This document shows positions 1-7,148 of a stretch of DNA of 26,685 bases, piece by piece. Every line of letters starts with the position of its first letter. The first letter of the stretch is position 1. The position numbers were made by a program, and so were the translations under genes. Below the pieces are notes generated by a model. The model was not told the DNA's origin. It did no database searches and saw only the letters and a program-made list of their open reading frames with translations. Source of the DNA: Gammaproteobacteria bacterium UBA6173 (lineage in GTDB: Bacteria; Pseudomonadota; Gammaproteobacteria; Pseudomonadales; Pseudohongiellaceae); the NCBI GenBank assembly GCA_002422225.1, contig DITX01000168.1:1-26685 (forward strand). Reading direction: 5' to 3'.

Positions 1-186
1 AAACACTTGAGTGCACGCGGAATTGGTGTGCTGCTGACCGATCACAACGTACGTGAAACGCTCGATATCTGCGAAAAAGCATATATTGTCAGCGAAGGCG
101 GCATTATCGCTGAGGGCACCTCTGAACAGATACTTGCCAATCAAAAGGTACGTGATGTCTATCTGGGTAAAAACTTCCAGATATAG
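1..186 (+). CDS. lptB: LPS export ABC transporter ATP-binding protein LptB (C-terminal end only)
   Basis: An open frame enters from the left edge and ends with TAG at 184-186, giving the last 61 residues of a protein that is normally about 240 aa. The translation contains VLLTDHNVRETLDIC, the switch (H-loop) region of ABC ATPases with its conserved His, in the form typical of LptB, followed by the LptB-like tail AYIVSEGGIIAEGT. LptB powers extraction of lipopolysaccharide from the inner membrane through LptFG. The rpoN gene follows 174 bp downstream, which is the usual proteobacterial order lptB-rpoN and supports the call. The Walker A and B motifs lie outside the window. Confidence 0.93.
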   Translation, partial: KHLSARGIGVLLTDHNVRETLDICEKAYIVSEGGIIAEGTSEQILANQKVRDVYLGKNFQI

Positions 187-360
187 TGAGGTGGGCACTA
201 TCATGTGCACTGTAAAAAGACGGTTACCTTTTTGATATTGCAAATGGCAGTGAACATCGGCATGATGATTGCTAGGGTGATTACTAAAAAGTGATTATCA
301 GTTCGGCAACGCACACTTGGCTTAACACAGAATTCAAGACACTATGATCGATCGACAGTT

Positions 361-1920
361 ATGAAAATCTCGCTACAGCTCAAGCTAGGTCAGCAACTGA
401 CCATGACGCCACAGCTGCAGCAGGCAATTCGGCTTCTGCAACTGTCCACGCTGGATCTGCAACAGGAAATCCATCAGGCACTCGAATCCAATCCCATGCT
501 GGAAGTGGATGAGAACTTCGATGCTGCCAGCACCGCCGACACCAATTTTGACAGCGAAGGTGGTGATTTTCTCGAAAAACAAGTCAGCACCTCTCAGGAA
601 ACTGATCAACCCGAGTACGAACACGCCCAAGAACTCTATCGGGAACTGCCCTCAACTGACAGCGCCTATGAAAGCTCCGAAGACAGCTCAAGCTGGGATG
701 AAAGCATTCCAGACCAGCTGCCCGTTGATACCAACTGGGATGACGTCTACCAGAACTCCTACTCTACCGGCAGCCCTGTACAAGATAACGACAACGATTT
801 TGAATCACGCGATACCGCGTTAGAGTCACTGCAAGACCATCTTTCCTGGCAGCTGAATCTGACCACCATGTCAGACACTGACAGACTGATTGCCATGGCG
901 ATTATTGATGCTGTTGACTCTGATGGCAGACTGTCTGTTTCTTTGGAATCTATCACTGAAGGCCTTCAGGAACAGCTCGACATAGAGCCTGATGAAGTTG
1001 TTGCGGTATTACACAGAATTCAACAATTTGATCCAATTGGCGTGGCCTATCGCGACCTGTCCGAATGCCTGTTAATTCAACTTAACCAAATTCCACCAGA
1101 ATTGAGTAACAGCGCAATCAAGAATGCCCGAATTCTGGTGAAAGACTATCTGCACCTGCTGGGTAATCGCGACTACGCGCAGATCATCCGCCTCGCTCGA
1201 ATGAAGGAAAGTGACCTCAGAGATGCAATCAGTGTCATCGAAAAGCTCAATCCACGACCGGGATCGGACATTGCGCCTTCCTCAACAACGTATATTGTGC
1301 CTGACGTTTTTGTTAGCAAAGACCAGCGCAGTGGCCGCTGGCGCGTTGAGCTGAATCCGGAAACTGCTCCCAAATTACGCATCAATCCTGATTATGCTGC
1401 ATTGGTCAAGCGTTCGGAAAACAGCACCGAGAACAACTATCTCAGAGACAACCTTCAGGAAGCACGTTGGTTTTTAAAGAGCCTGCAAAGTCGCAATGAG
1501 ACTCTGCTGAAGGTTGCCAGCCGGATTGTTGAGCATCAACAGGGGTTCCTGGAGCATGGCGACGAAGCCATGAAACCGTTGGTTTTGCACGACATCGCCG
1601 AAGCGGTCGAGATGCACGAGTCAACTATTTCAAGGGTGACCACGCAAAAATACATGCACACCCCTCGCGGTATTTTTGAGCTCAAGTATTTTTTCTCTAG
1701 CCATGTCAGCACCAATGCGGGGGGCGAGTGTTCGTCAACCGCCATTCGGGCATTGATCAAAAAGCTGGTCAGTGCAGAAAACACTAAAAAACCGCTGAGT
1801 GATAGTCGCATAGCGGAACTCTTGGATGAGCAGGGTATCAATGTCGCGCGTCGAACAATTGCCAAATACCGTGAGTCTTTAAACATACCTCCATCAAATG
1901 AGCGCAAACGACTGGTCTGA
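361..1920 (+). CDS. rpoN: RNA polymerase sigma-54 factor RpoN
   Basis: Sigma-54 binds core RNA polymerase and recognises -24/-12 promoters (GG and GC separated by 10 bp), which open only with an AAA+ activator such as CbrB, encoded later in this window. The 519-residue product has the Gln/Leu-rich activator-interacting region at residues 9-48 (LGQQLTMTPQLQQAIRLLQ), an acidic low-complexity region II at about 50-150, the core-binding region, a helix-turn-helix near 407-427, and the RpoN box ARRTIAKYRE at 496-505 that reads the -24 element. Length is normal for the family (about 480-520). The start is placed by homology to the invariant N-terminus; there is no good Shine-Dalgarno sequence before ATG 361. 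The expected neighbour hpf does not follow. Confidence 0.97.
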   Translation: MKISLQLKLGQQLTMTPQLQQAIRLLQLSTLDLQQEIHQALESNPMLEVDENFDAASTADTNFDSEGGDFLEKQVSTSQETDQPEYEHAQELYRELPSTDSAYESSEDSSSWDESIPDQLPVDTNWDDVYQNSYSTGSPVQDNDNDFESRDTALESLQDHLSWQLNLTTMSDTDRLIAMAIIDAVDSDGRLSVSLESITEGLQEQLDIEPDEVVAVLHRIQQFDPIGVAYRDLSECLLIQLNQIPPELSNSAIKNARILVKDYLHLLGNRDYAQIIRLARMKESDLRDAISVIEKLNPRPGSDIAPSSTTYIVPDVFVSKDQRSGRWRVELNPETAPKLRINPDYAALVKRSENSTENNYLRDNLQEARWFLKSLQSRNETLLKVASRIVEHQQGFLEHGDEAMKPLVLHDIAEAVEMHESTISRVTTQKYMHTPRGIFELKYFFSSHVSTNAGGECSSTAIRALIKKLVSAENTKKPLSDSRIAELLDEQGINVARRTIAKYRESLNIPPSNERKRLV

Positions 1921-1999
1921 TGGTCTGATATACCCGCTTAGATTGCCAGCACCAGCCTTAGGTTCTAGAATAACCAGCTCTAAAAGACGGGATAACTCC

Positions 2000-2464
2000 A
2001 TGCAACTGAGCAGCATTCTCGCCCCGGAACGGACACTTTGTAATCTGCCGGGCGTCAGCAAAAAGCGGTTTTTGACTACGATCAGCGAACATATTGCCCA
2101 AACAACCCCTGGCATGAGTGCTGATGCTATCTACTCAGCATTACTGGCACGTGAGCAGTTGGGTAGTACGGGTATCGGCAATGGTATAGGTATTCCGCAT
2201 TGTCGCGTCGCAGAATGCCAACATACAACAGGTGCCTTGATCACACTGAGTGAAGGCATCGATTTTGATGCAGTAGACTCACAGCAGGTCGATTTGCTGT
2301 TTGTGTTGATAGTCCCCGTTGAGGAAACCGCAGAACATCTGAAGGTGCTGGGCGCACTCGCCCGCTTGTTCCATCAGGATGCATTCTGCCATGCCTTGCG
2401 AGCCTGCAAGAGCAATGACGAGCTTTATCGCACTGCCATTTACTTTGATGAAAAATCTGATTGA
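2000..2464 (+). CDS. ptsN: Nitrogen PTS EIIA component PtsN (EIIA-Ntr)
   Basis: PtsN is the terminal phosphoacceptor of the regulatory nitrogen PTS (PtsP-PtsO-PtsN), which controls potassium transport, carbon/nitrogen balance and sensor kinases rather than importing sugar. The 154-residue product starts MQLSSILAPERTLCNLPGVSKKR, the typical family beginning, and carries the phosphorylation motif GIGNGIGIPHCRV with the acceptor at His67. The open frame extends upstream to 1898, but that extension overlaps rpoN and resembles no PtsN N-terminus, so ATG 2000 was chosen, with GACGGGA about 9 nt upstream as a weak ribosome site. It sits 79 bp after rpoN and 18 bp before rapZ, so it is probably co-transcribed with both. 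Confidence 0.93.
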   Translation: MQLSSILAPERTLCNLPGVSKKRFLTTISEHIAQTTPGMSADAIYSALLAREQLGSTGIGNGIGIPHCRVAECQHTTGALITLSEGIDFDAVDSQQVDLLFVLIVPVEETAEHLKVLGALARLFHQDAFCHALRACKSNDELYRTAIYFDEKSD

Positions 2465-2482
2465 TAAAACGGACTATATTTC

Positions 2483-3361
2483 GTGAGACTTCTGATTATC
2501 AGTGGCCGCTCTGGCTCCGGAAAAAGTACGGCACTGAACATGCTGGAAGACCACGGCTATTATTGTATTGATAACCTGCCCGCAAGTTTGTTGCCTGCCT
2601 TTGTTCAGCGTATCTCACGCGAAATCCCTGAATTGCCCAGAGTGGCTGTCAGCATCGACGCACGCAACCTGCCAGATGATTTAAAAAAGGTGCCAAGCAT
2701 CATTGACGACCTGCAGCATTCGACGTTGCATACTGAAATCATTTTTCTAGATGCCAGTGGCCCTACCCTGATTAAACGCTTCAGCGAAAGTCGACGCAAA
2801 CATCCGCTTACCACCGAGACCATTGGACTCAGGGAGGCTATCAATCGTGAGCGCGAGCTGCTTGATCCAATTTCAGCGCTAGCCGGACTGTCTATCGATA
2901 CCAGCACAATGTCTGTTCACCAATTGCGTGAAATTGTCCGCAATCGGGTTTTAGAAAAAAAGGACTCTTCACTGGCGCTGATGTTTGAATCATTCGGATT
3001 TAAAACCGGTGTGCCAGTGGATGCAGACTTTGTGTTTGATGTGCGCTGTTTGCCCAACCCATACTGGGATGACTCGTTAAAGTCGCTCACTGGCATGGAC
3101 AGTGCGGTCATTGACTATTTAGGCGCCTATGAAGATGTCATTGCAATGCAGACCGACATTGCGGACTTTCTGGCAAAATGGCTGCCTCGTTTTGAAGCCA
3201 GTAATCGAAGCTACATGACCGTGGCGATTGGATGCACAGGCGGCCAGCACCGCTCCGTCTACTTGTGCGAACAACTTAAACAACAATTTTCCGGGCAAAT
3301 CGCCAACGTACAGGTGTTGCATCGAGAACTGAGCAAACCTGAGGCGTATAAAAAATCGTGA
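2483..3361 (+). CDS. rapZ: RNase adapter protein RapZ
   Basis: RapZ is a nucleotide-binding, RNA-binding adapter. In enterobacteria it guides RNase E to the small RNA GlmZ and so tunes glucosamine-6-phosphate synthesis; outside that group the partner RNAs are unknown. The 292-residue product begins at GTG 2483 and has a Walker A motif GRSGSGKS at residues 8-15 and the C-terminal signature GCTGGQHRS at 250-258, part of the RNA-binding domain. Length fits the family (about 284 aa). Its last four bases form the overlap GTGA with the ptsO start, a strong sign of translational coupling. No GlmZ or GlmY candidate was recognised in the window. Confidence 0.95.
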   Translation: MRLLIISGRSGSGKSTALNMLEDHGYYCIDNLPASLLPAFVQRISREIPELPRVAVSIDARNLPDDLKKVPSIIDDLQHSTLHTEIIFLDASGPTLIKRFSESRRKHPLTTETIGLREAINRERELLDPISALAGLSIDTSTMSVHQLREIVRNRVLEKKDSSLALMFESFGFKTGVPVDADFVFDVRCLPNPYWDDSLKSLTGMDSAVIDYLGAYEDVIAMQTDIADFLAKWLPRFEASNRSYMTVAIGCTGGQHRSVYLCEQLKQQFSGQIANVQVLHRELSKPEAYKKS

Positions 3362-3624
3362 TCGAATCAAACATAACAATTTGCAATAAAGCCGGACTTC
3401 ATGCGCGGGCCGCATCGCGACTGGTCAGCGTCGCGACCCAGTTTCAAAGCTCTGTAAAAATTGGCAATGAAAAATTGGTGGATGGGCGCAGCATTCTGTC
3501 TTTGATGATGCTTGCGGCCGGTAAAGGCACAACGCTGAGGATTGTTGTTGACGGCGAAGACGAACAACACGCGCTGGATGCCATCCAGTTTCTGGTTAAC
3601 AACCGATTTGACGAAGGCGAGTAA
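3358..3624 (+). CDS. ptsO: Nitrogen PTS phosphocarrier NPr (PtsO)
   Basis: PtsO is the HPr-like carrier that passes phosphate from PtsP (EI-Ntr) to PtsN. The 88-residue product has the HPr active-site motif KAGLHARAA with phosphoacceptor His15 and the regulatory-site region DGRSILSLMML, in the form typical of NPr rather than sugar HPr. It begins at a GTG whose last bases are also the TGA stop of rapZ (4-nt overlap), so its translation is probably coupled to rapZ. PtsN is encoded two genes upstream; the EI-Ntr gene is not in the window. Confidence 0.95.
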   Translation: MIESNITICNKAGLHARAASRLVSVATQFQSSVKIGNEKLVDGRSILSLMMLAAGKGTTLRIVVDGEDEQHALDAIQFLVNNRFDEGE

Positions 3625-3639
3625 TACTCGGCAACTGCC

Positions 3640-4200
3640 ATGAAAAGCCCAAACGATGAACTTTTTGAAGACGGAAATAGCTCTTCAAATGAGGACATCA
3701 GCAAAACCAGACGCAAAAAGAACAGCACCGAACTGCAAAAAATGGGTGAAGACCTGCTGAGCCTTAACAAAAAGCAGCTAGAGCAGATTGACGTTTCAGA
3801 ACCGCTGTTGAGCGCTTTGCGCGAATACCAGCGTATCCCACCACGTCATGAAGCCCGTCGTCGCCAGCTTCAATACATTGGCAAACTGATGCGGGCCACT
3901 GACCACGAGTTGATCCGGGCCGCGCTTGAAAAGCTGCGGACACCTGATCGACAACAAGTGCGCCGCAGTCAGGAGATCGAGCGCTGGGGTGAACGCCTGA
4001 GCGTGGGTGATACCGACGATATTGAAGCGTTTGTTGAAGCTTTCCCGCAGGCCGAACGTCAGGAACTCAGACAGTTGTTACGTCGTTTTCAGCAACTCAC
4101 TGTGAAAACCGCCGAAGGCGAAGCACCCATAGAAATCAGCGAGCCCGCCAAAGCAGCTAGGCGCCGCATCTTCGACTATGTCAAAAGCTGCATGCAGTAG
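3640..4200 (+). CDS. darP: Ribosome-associated 50S assembly protein DarP (YjgA, DUF615)
   Basis: The 186-residue product matches the DUF615/YjgA family, which co-sediments with late 50S precursors and acts in ribosome assembly; E. coli YjgA is 183 aa. Family features visible are the acidic, charged N-terminus, the segment SKTRRKKNSTELQKMGEDL (KxxMxxLxxLG-type), PPRHEARRRQLQYIGKLMR near the middle, and the basic C-terminal segment RRRIFDYVKS. It lies 15 bp after ptsO on the same strand and probably ends this operon, since the next gene converges 24 bp away. No clear hairpin terminator was seen in the short convergent gap. Confidence 0.92.
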   Translation: MKSPNDELFEDGNSSSNEDISKTRRKKNSTELQKMGEDLLSLNKKQLEQIDVSEPLLSALREYQRIPPRHEARRRQLQYIGKLMRATDHELIRAALEKLRTPDRQQVRRSQEIERWGERLSVGDTDDIEAFVEAFPQAERQELRQLLRRFQQLTVKTAEGEAPIEISEPAKAARRRIFDYVKSCMQ

Positions 4201-4224
4201 CAATGTAGTGGCATCTGAATCGAT

Positions 4225-5151
4225 TTACTTCTGAAACAGGGTCAACAAACTCTCACGTAGCCAGCGATGCGACGGATCGCTGTCAGATTGACGATGCCAG
4301 TACAAATGCAGGTCCAGAGCAGGCACGTCAAATGGCAGTGGCCGCAAACACAGCGAGTACTGGGAGGCCAGGAACTTTGGCACGGTCAACACAAGGTCTG
4401 TGGCACTGACCACCTCAGCGGCTACCCGATAATGCTGCACCCTCAATTGTATGCGGCGCTCGCTCTGCAGCTTCAGCAATGACATATCAACCTGTCCCAG
4501 GCCCTTACGTCGACTGGACACATGAATATGCTTCATGGACAGATAAGCATCCAGGGTCAATGTTTTATTAGCCATAGGATGATCAGGTCGCATGGCGCAC
4601 ACATAATCATCGCGGATCAATGACTCATGAGAGACTTGAGTATCCTCAATCAATGGGACATCAATCGCAAAATCCAGCTCGCCGCGCGATAGATGGCGGA
4701 CCAGCTCATGACGTTTGGTGTAGTAACTTTGCAAAGCCAGGTGCGGAGCCTGTTGCTCAAAAAACGGAAACAGGCGTGGCAAAATGACTGCTTCAGCAAG
4801 ATCCGTCATACTGAAATGGTAGGTACGCTCTGCTGAGGCCGGGCTGAATTCCTCACGCTCCAATACACTGGCATTTAACATACCCAGGGCTGCGGAGATG
4901 TTCTGTGCGATTCCATCCGCGATCGGCGTGGGCAACATGCCTTTGGACGTTCTGACAAATAACTCGTCGTTAAACACCCTTCTCAATCTTGACAAGGCAT
5001 TGCTGACGGCAGGTTGTGTGATCGCCAGCGACTTGGCAGCCTGAGTAAGATTGCGCTCTGTGTAGATGGTATCAAAGACCAGAAACAAATTAAGATCCAG
5101 TTTTTTCAGAAAAAGTGCCTCGCTGCGCGCCGCCAGATTTATTGTTACCAT
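4225..5151 (-). CDS. LysR-family transcriptional regulator
   Basis: The 308-residue product has a winged helix-turn-helix at about residues 17-75 (LDLNLFLVFDTIYTERN, then TQAAKSLAITQPAVSNALSR) and a LysR substrate-binding domain from about 105 to the end. The N-terminal pattern resembles the NodD/LinR/PcaQ-like branch, but the effector cannot be inferred. It is transcribed divergently from the broken histidine phosphatase gene, so the 105-bp gap between them is the likely operator region; that gap has a direct repeat TCTATAA at 5170-5176 and 5183-5189. The mRNA carries AACAATAA at codons 2-5, matching the Hfq/Crc CA motif. The regulated genes may be the kinase and symporter to its right. Confidence 0.9.
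   Translation of the reverse strand: MVTINLAARSEALFLKKLDLNLFLVFDTIYTERNLTQAAKSLAITQPAVSNALSRLRRVFNDELFVRTSKGMLPTPIADGIAQNISAALGMLNASVLEREEFSPASAERTYHFSMTDLAEAVILPRLFPFFEQQAPHLALQSYYTKRHELVRHLSRGELDFAIDVPLIEDTQVSHESLIRDDYVCAMRPDHPMANKTLTLDAYLSMKHIHVSSRRKGLGQVDMSLLKLQSERRIQLRVQHYRVAAEVVSATDLVLTVPKFLASQYSLCLRPLPFDVPALDLHLYWHRQSDSDPSHRWLRESLLTLFQK
5139..5146 (-). promoter_or_regulatory. CA motif (AAnAAnAA) at the start of the LysR gene
   Basis: Read on the minus strand the bases are AACAATAA, just inside the LysR reading frame (codons 2-5). The pattern matches the Hfq/Crc recognition motif AAnAAnAA known from Pseudomonas, at a position where binding would block initiation. A single 8-mer is weak evidence; it is listed because a CrcZ-like decoy RNA is encoded further right. 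Confidence 0.35.
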
Positions 5152-5256
5152 GAATGATAATCAAAAATTTCTATAAGGCAAATCTATAATTGTGGACATG
5201 AGCCGCCGGTCAACCGTCGACACGTGTAAAGGCAAACAGAAACAGGATTGTGATTT
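5152..5256. promoter_or_regulatory. Divergent intergenic region, probable LysR operator and promoters
   Basis: The gap separates the LysR gene (leftward) from the histidine phosphatase remnant (rightward). It holds a direct repeat TCTATAA at 5170-5176 and 5183-5189 (13-bp period), a TATAAT at 5185-5190, and an 8-bp palindrome ACACGTGT at 5220-5227. LysR regulators usually bind such divergent gaps, but no T-N11-A palindrome stands out clearly and no -35 box fits the TATAAT well. The exact promoter is not assigned. Confidence 0.4.
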
Positions 5257-5687
5257 ATGAGTCAGTTGTTTTTGGTCAGGCATGGTCAGGCGTCATTCGG
5301 CGCCGCGAATTATGATCAGCTTTCAGCGTTGGGCTATCAGCAATCAGCCTGGCTGGGTGAACACTTTGCGGAGCTGGGCATTCAATTCAGCCGCATTGTC
5401 ACCGGCACGCTGGCACGACAACAGCAGACAGCGGCCAGCATTCTGGAAACCAGCGGACAATATGCGAGCACAATGTTCTGGTGGTCAGCTCCGGTGGGGC
5501 CATGGCGATGGCGCTCAGTCAGATTCTCGATTGCGGCGTGGAAACCCTGACTAATCTGAATATGCAAACACGCAACACTGGCATTCACCACTTGTTTTTT
5601 AACTCAAAAGGCTATCAGCTGGCCGCGTTTAACAAGCAGCTGCATTTACAGCGACAAGGGCGCTTGCACGCACTAACTTACACATAA
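5257..5687 (+). pseudogene. Histidine phosphatase (phosphoglycerate mutase-like) with an internal deletion and frame change
   Basis: The first frame from ATG 5257 encodes the family N-terminus with the catalytic motif LVRHGQASFG, then RIVTGTLARQQQTA. After about 5460 it loses similarity and stops at 5550. A second frame (+2 relative to the first) covers about 5466-5687 and encodes the family C-terminus beginning NVLVVSSGGAMAMAL. The two parts total about 140 codons, whereas intact members have roughly 215-235, so some 80-90 middle codons are gone and the frame changed at the junction near 5460-5470. ACAAT flanks the junction (about 5457 and 5471). Related bacteria often carry an intact phosphatase beside an APH-fold kinase, as here. 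An assembly error is the alternative to true decay. Confidence 0.75.
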
Positions 5688-5696
5688 CAATAATAA
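5686..5696 (+). promoter_or_regulatory. Double CA motif upstream of the APH-fold kinase
   Basis: AACAATAATAA contains two overlapping AAnAAnAA matches (5686-5693 and 5689-5696). It lies 7 nt upstream of the AAAGGA ribosome site (5704-5709) of the next gene and overlaps the stop codon of the phosphatase remnant. This is where Hfq/Crc binds on repressed mRNAs in Pseudomonas. Function here is inferred. Confidence 0.5.
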
Positions 5697-5719
5697 ATAA
5701 TTCAAAGGACAAACCGGTG

Positions 5720-6742
5720 ATGCATAACGACGCCGACCACAAAATATTGTTGTCTCTCAGGGATTGGATTAACACGCACGCACCCCAGCTGGGCACACCG
5801 CAGGCCATTCGTAAATTTGCTGCAGGACAATCCAATCCCAGCTTTCTACTCGAGTGCAGCAATCAATCGGTCGTGCTACGCAAGAAGCCCGACGGCGAAC
5901 TGCTCGCGTCAGCGCATGCGGTGGACCGGGAGTTTCGTTTAATCAGCGCGCTGCAACAAACACCGGTGCCTGTACCACAAGCAATTGCGCTATGCGAAGA
6001 CAATTCTGTTATGGGTAGCTTGTTCTATCTGATGAGTTACGAGCCAGGTGACATTTTCTGGGATCCTGCACTACCAGAGCTCGCGCGCGAGCACAAAGCT
6101 GATTACTATCATTTTCTGGTAGGCACACTCGCACAGCTGCACAGTGTGGATTACCAAGCGCTCGGACTATCCGATTTTGGCAAACCAGGCAACTATTATG
6201 CTCGTCAATTGTCGCGCTGGAGCACCCAGTATCAGGCGTCAGCCACCGATGTCATCACCGACATGGATGTTTTGATTCAATGGCTTACCAGCAACATGCC
6301 CGACGACGATGGCGAAAGCTGCATCATCCACGGTGACTACCGGTTGGACAATGTCATATTTCACGCCGGCCAGCCAAGCATTCGCGCCGTATTGGACTGG
6401 GAGCTGGCCACACTGGGGCACCCGATGGCTGACTTGGCTTACTACTTGATGGCATTAAGATTGCCGCGCATCGGTGAGATCAAAGGCCTGCAAGGTGAAG
6501 ACCTGACAGCTTTGGGAATTCCGGATGAATCAGCATTAATTGCCCATTACTGCAGAGTGCGTGGGGTTGAACAGCCCCGGAACTGGGCGTTTTATCTGGC
6601 ATTCAGTTTTTTCCGACTGGCAGCGATTCTGCAGGGTGTTTACAAACGCGGTCTGGATGGAAACGCGTCCAACGAACGCGCCATACGCATGGGTAAACTG
6701 GTGCAACCATTAGCTGAAATGGGGCGATCGCTGACGATTTAA
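5720..6742 (+). CDS. APH-fold phosphotransferase (ACAD10/LvaA-like kinase)
   Basis: The 340-residue product has the aminoglycoside phosphotransferase/choline kinase fold. Brenner's motif reads HGDYRLDN from residue 204 (catalytic Asp206) and the metal-binding motif is DWELATLGHP from 226. This branch is annotated as ACAD10-like or 'phosphotransferase family'; a characterised member, LvaA of Pseudomonas putida, phosphorylates 4-hydroxyacyl-CoA. Such genes usually sit with acyl-CoA dehydrogenase, SDR and histidine phosphatase genes, and the phosphatase remnant immediately upstream fits. The exact substrate is unknown, and antibiotic resistance is unlikely. The ribosome site AAAGGA at 5704-5709 could serve ATG 5720 or the adjacent GTG 5717. 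A double CA motif precedes it. Confidence 0.85.
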   Translation: MHNDADHKILLSLRDWINTHAPQLGTPQAIRKFAAGQSNPSFLLECSNQSVVLRKKPDGELLASAHAVDREFRLISALQQTPVPVPQAIALCEDNSVMGSLFYLMSYEPGDIFWDPALPELAREHKADYYHFLVGTLAQLHSVDYQALGLSDFGKPGNYYARQLSRWSTQYQASATDVITDMDVLIQWLTSNMPDDDGESCIIHGDYRLDNVIFHAGQPSIRAVLDWELATLGHPMADLAYYLMALRLPRIGEIKGLQGEDLTALGIPDESALIAHYCRVRGVEQPRNWAFYLAFSFFRLAAILQGVYKRGLDGNASNERAIRMGKLVQPLAEMGRSLTI

Positions 6743-6812
6743 AACCGACTGGAATGTTGGCTAGGCACTCTCATTTTTTAGTGCTACCATCAGCGCATCA
6801 TTAGAAAATCAC

Positions 6813-6820
6813 AATAAAAA
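6813..6820 (+). promoter_or_regulatory. CA motif upstream of the DUF4212/symporter genes
   Basis: AATAAAAA matches AAnAAnAA and ends 2 nt before the ribosome site GAGGGTAA (6823-6830) of the DUF4212 gene. A bound Hfq/Crc complex would cover that site. One match in an A-rich leader can be chance, so confidence is modest. Confidence 0.4.
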
Positions 6821-6833
6821 CCGAGGGTAACGC

Positions 6834-7148
6834 ATGCGCGATGAACACGCCCGAGCCTACTGGAAAGCAAACGTCAGAATCCTGACGACCTTGCTAAGCA
6901 TTTGGTTCTTTGTATCTTTTGTCTGCGGCATACTTCTGGCCGACTTCCTAGACAACTTTCGATTTGCCGGGTTCAAACTCGGTTTCTGGATAGCCCAGCA
7001 GGGCTCGATCTACGTCTTTGTTGTGCTGATTATTGTCTACGTATTCTGGATGGATAGACTCGATGCGCGCTACCAGACCAACAGCAAAGCTGCCAACCTG
7101 AAAGCAGCTAATCGCGCACCCAATGCTGACGAGGAACAAGCGTCATGA
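6834..7148 (+). CDS. DUF4212 sodium/solute symporter small subunit
   Basis: The 104-residue product has two transmembrane segments (about residues 18-40 and 56-75) and the family features WKANVRI near the N-terminus and FWIAQQGSIYVFVVLI before the second helix, ending in a charged cytoplasmic tail. Proteins of this type are always encoded just before a particular SSS-family permease and are thought to be its small subunit. The start ATG 6834 has a good ribosome site GAGGGTAA. Its TGA overlaps the ATG of the large subunit (ATGA at 7145-7148), so the two are translationally coupled. Confidence 0.92.
   Translation: MRDEHARAYWKANVRILTTLLSIWFFVSFVCGILLADFLDNFRFAGFKLGFWIAQQGSIYVFVVLIIVYVFWMDRLDARYQTNSKAANLKAANRAPNADEEQAS

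Noticed and set aside
53..235. 60-codon frame at the left end
   Set aside because: It overlaps the clear LptB C-terminus in another frame and has no features of its own.
1898..1999. 34-residue N-terminal extension of PtsN
   Set aside because: It overlaps the rpoN end and has no resemblance to EIIA-Ntr; ATG 2000 fits the family start.
6764..6785. Hairpin GCACT/AGTGC after the APH-fold kinase as a terminator
   Set aside because: The stem is only 5 bp with a 10-nt loop and no T-run after it.
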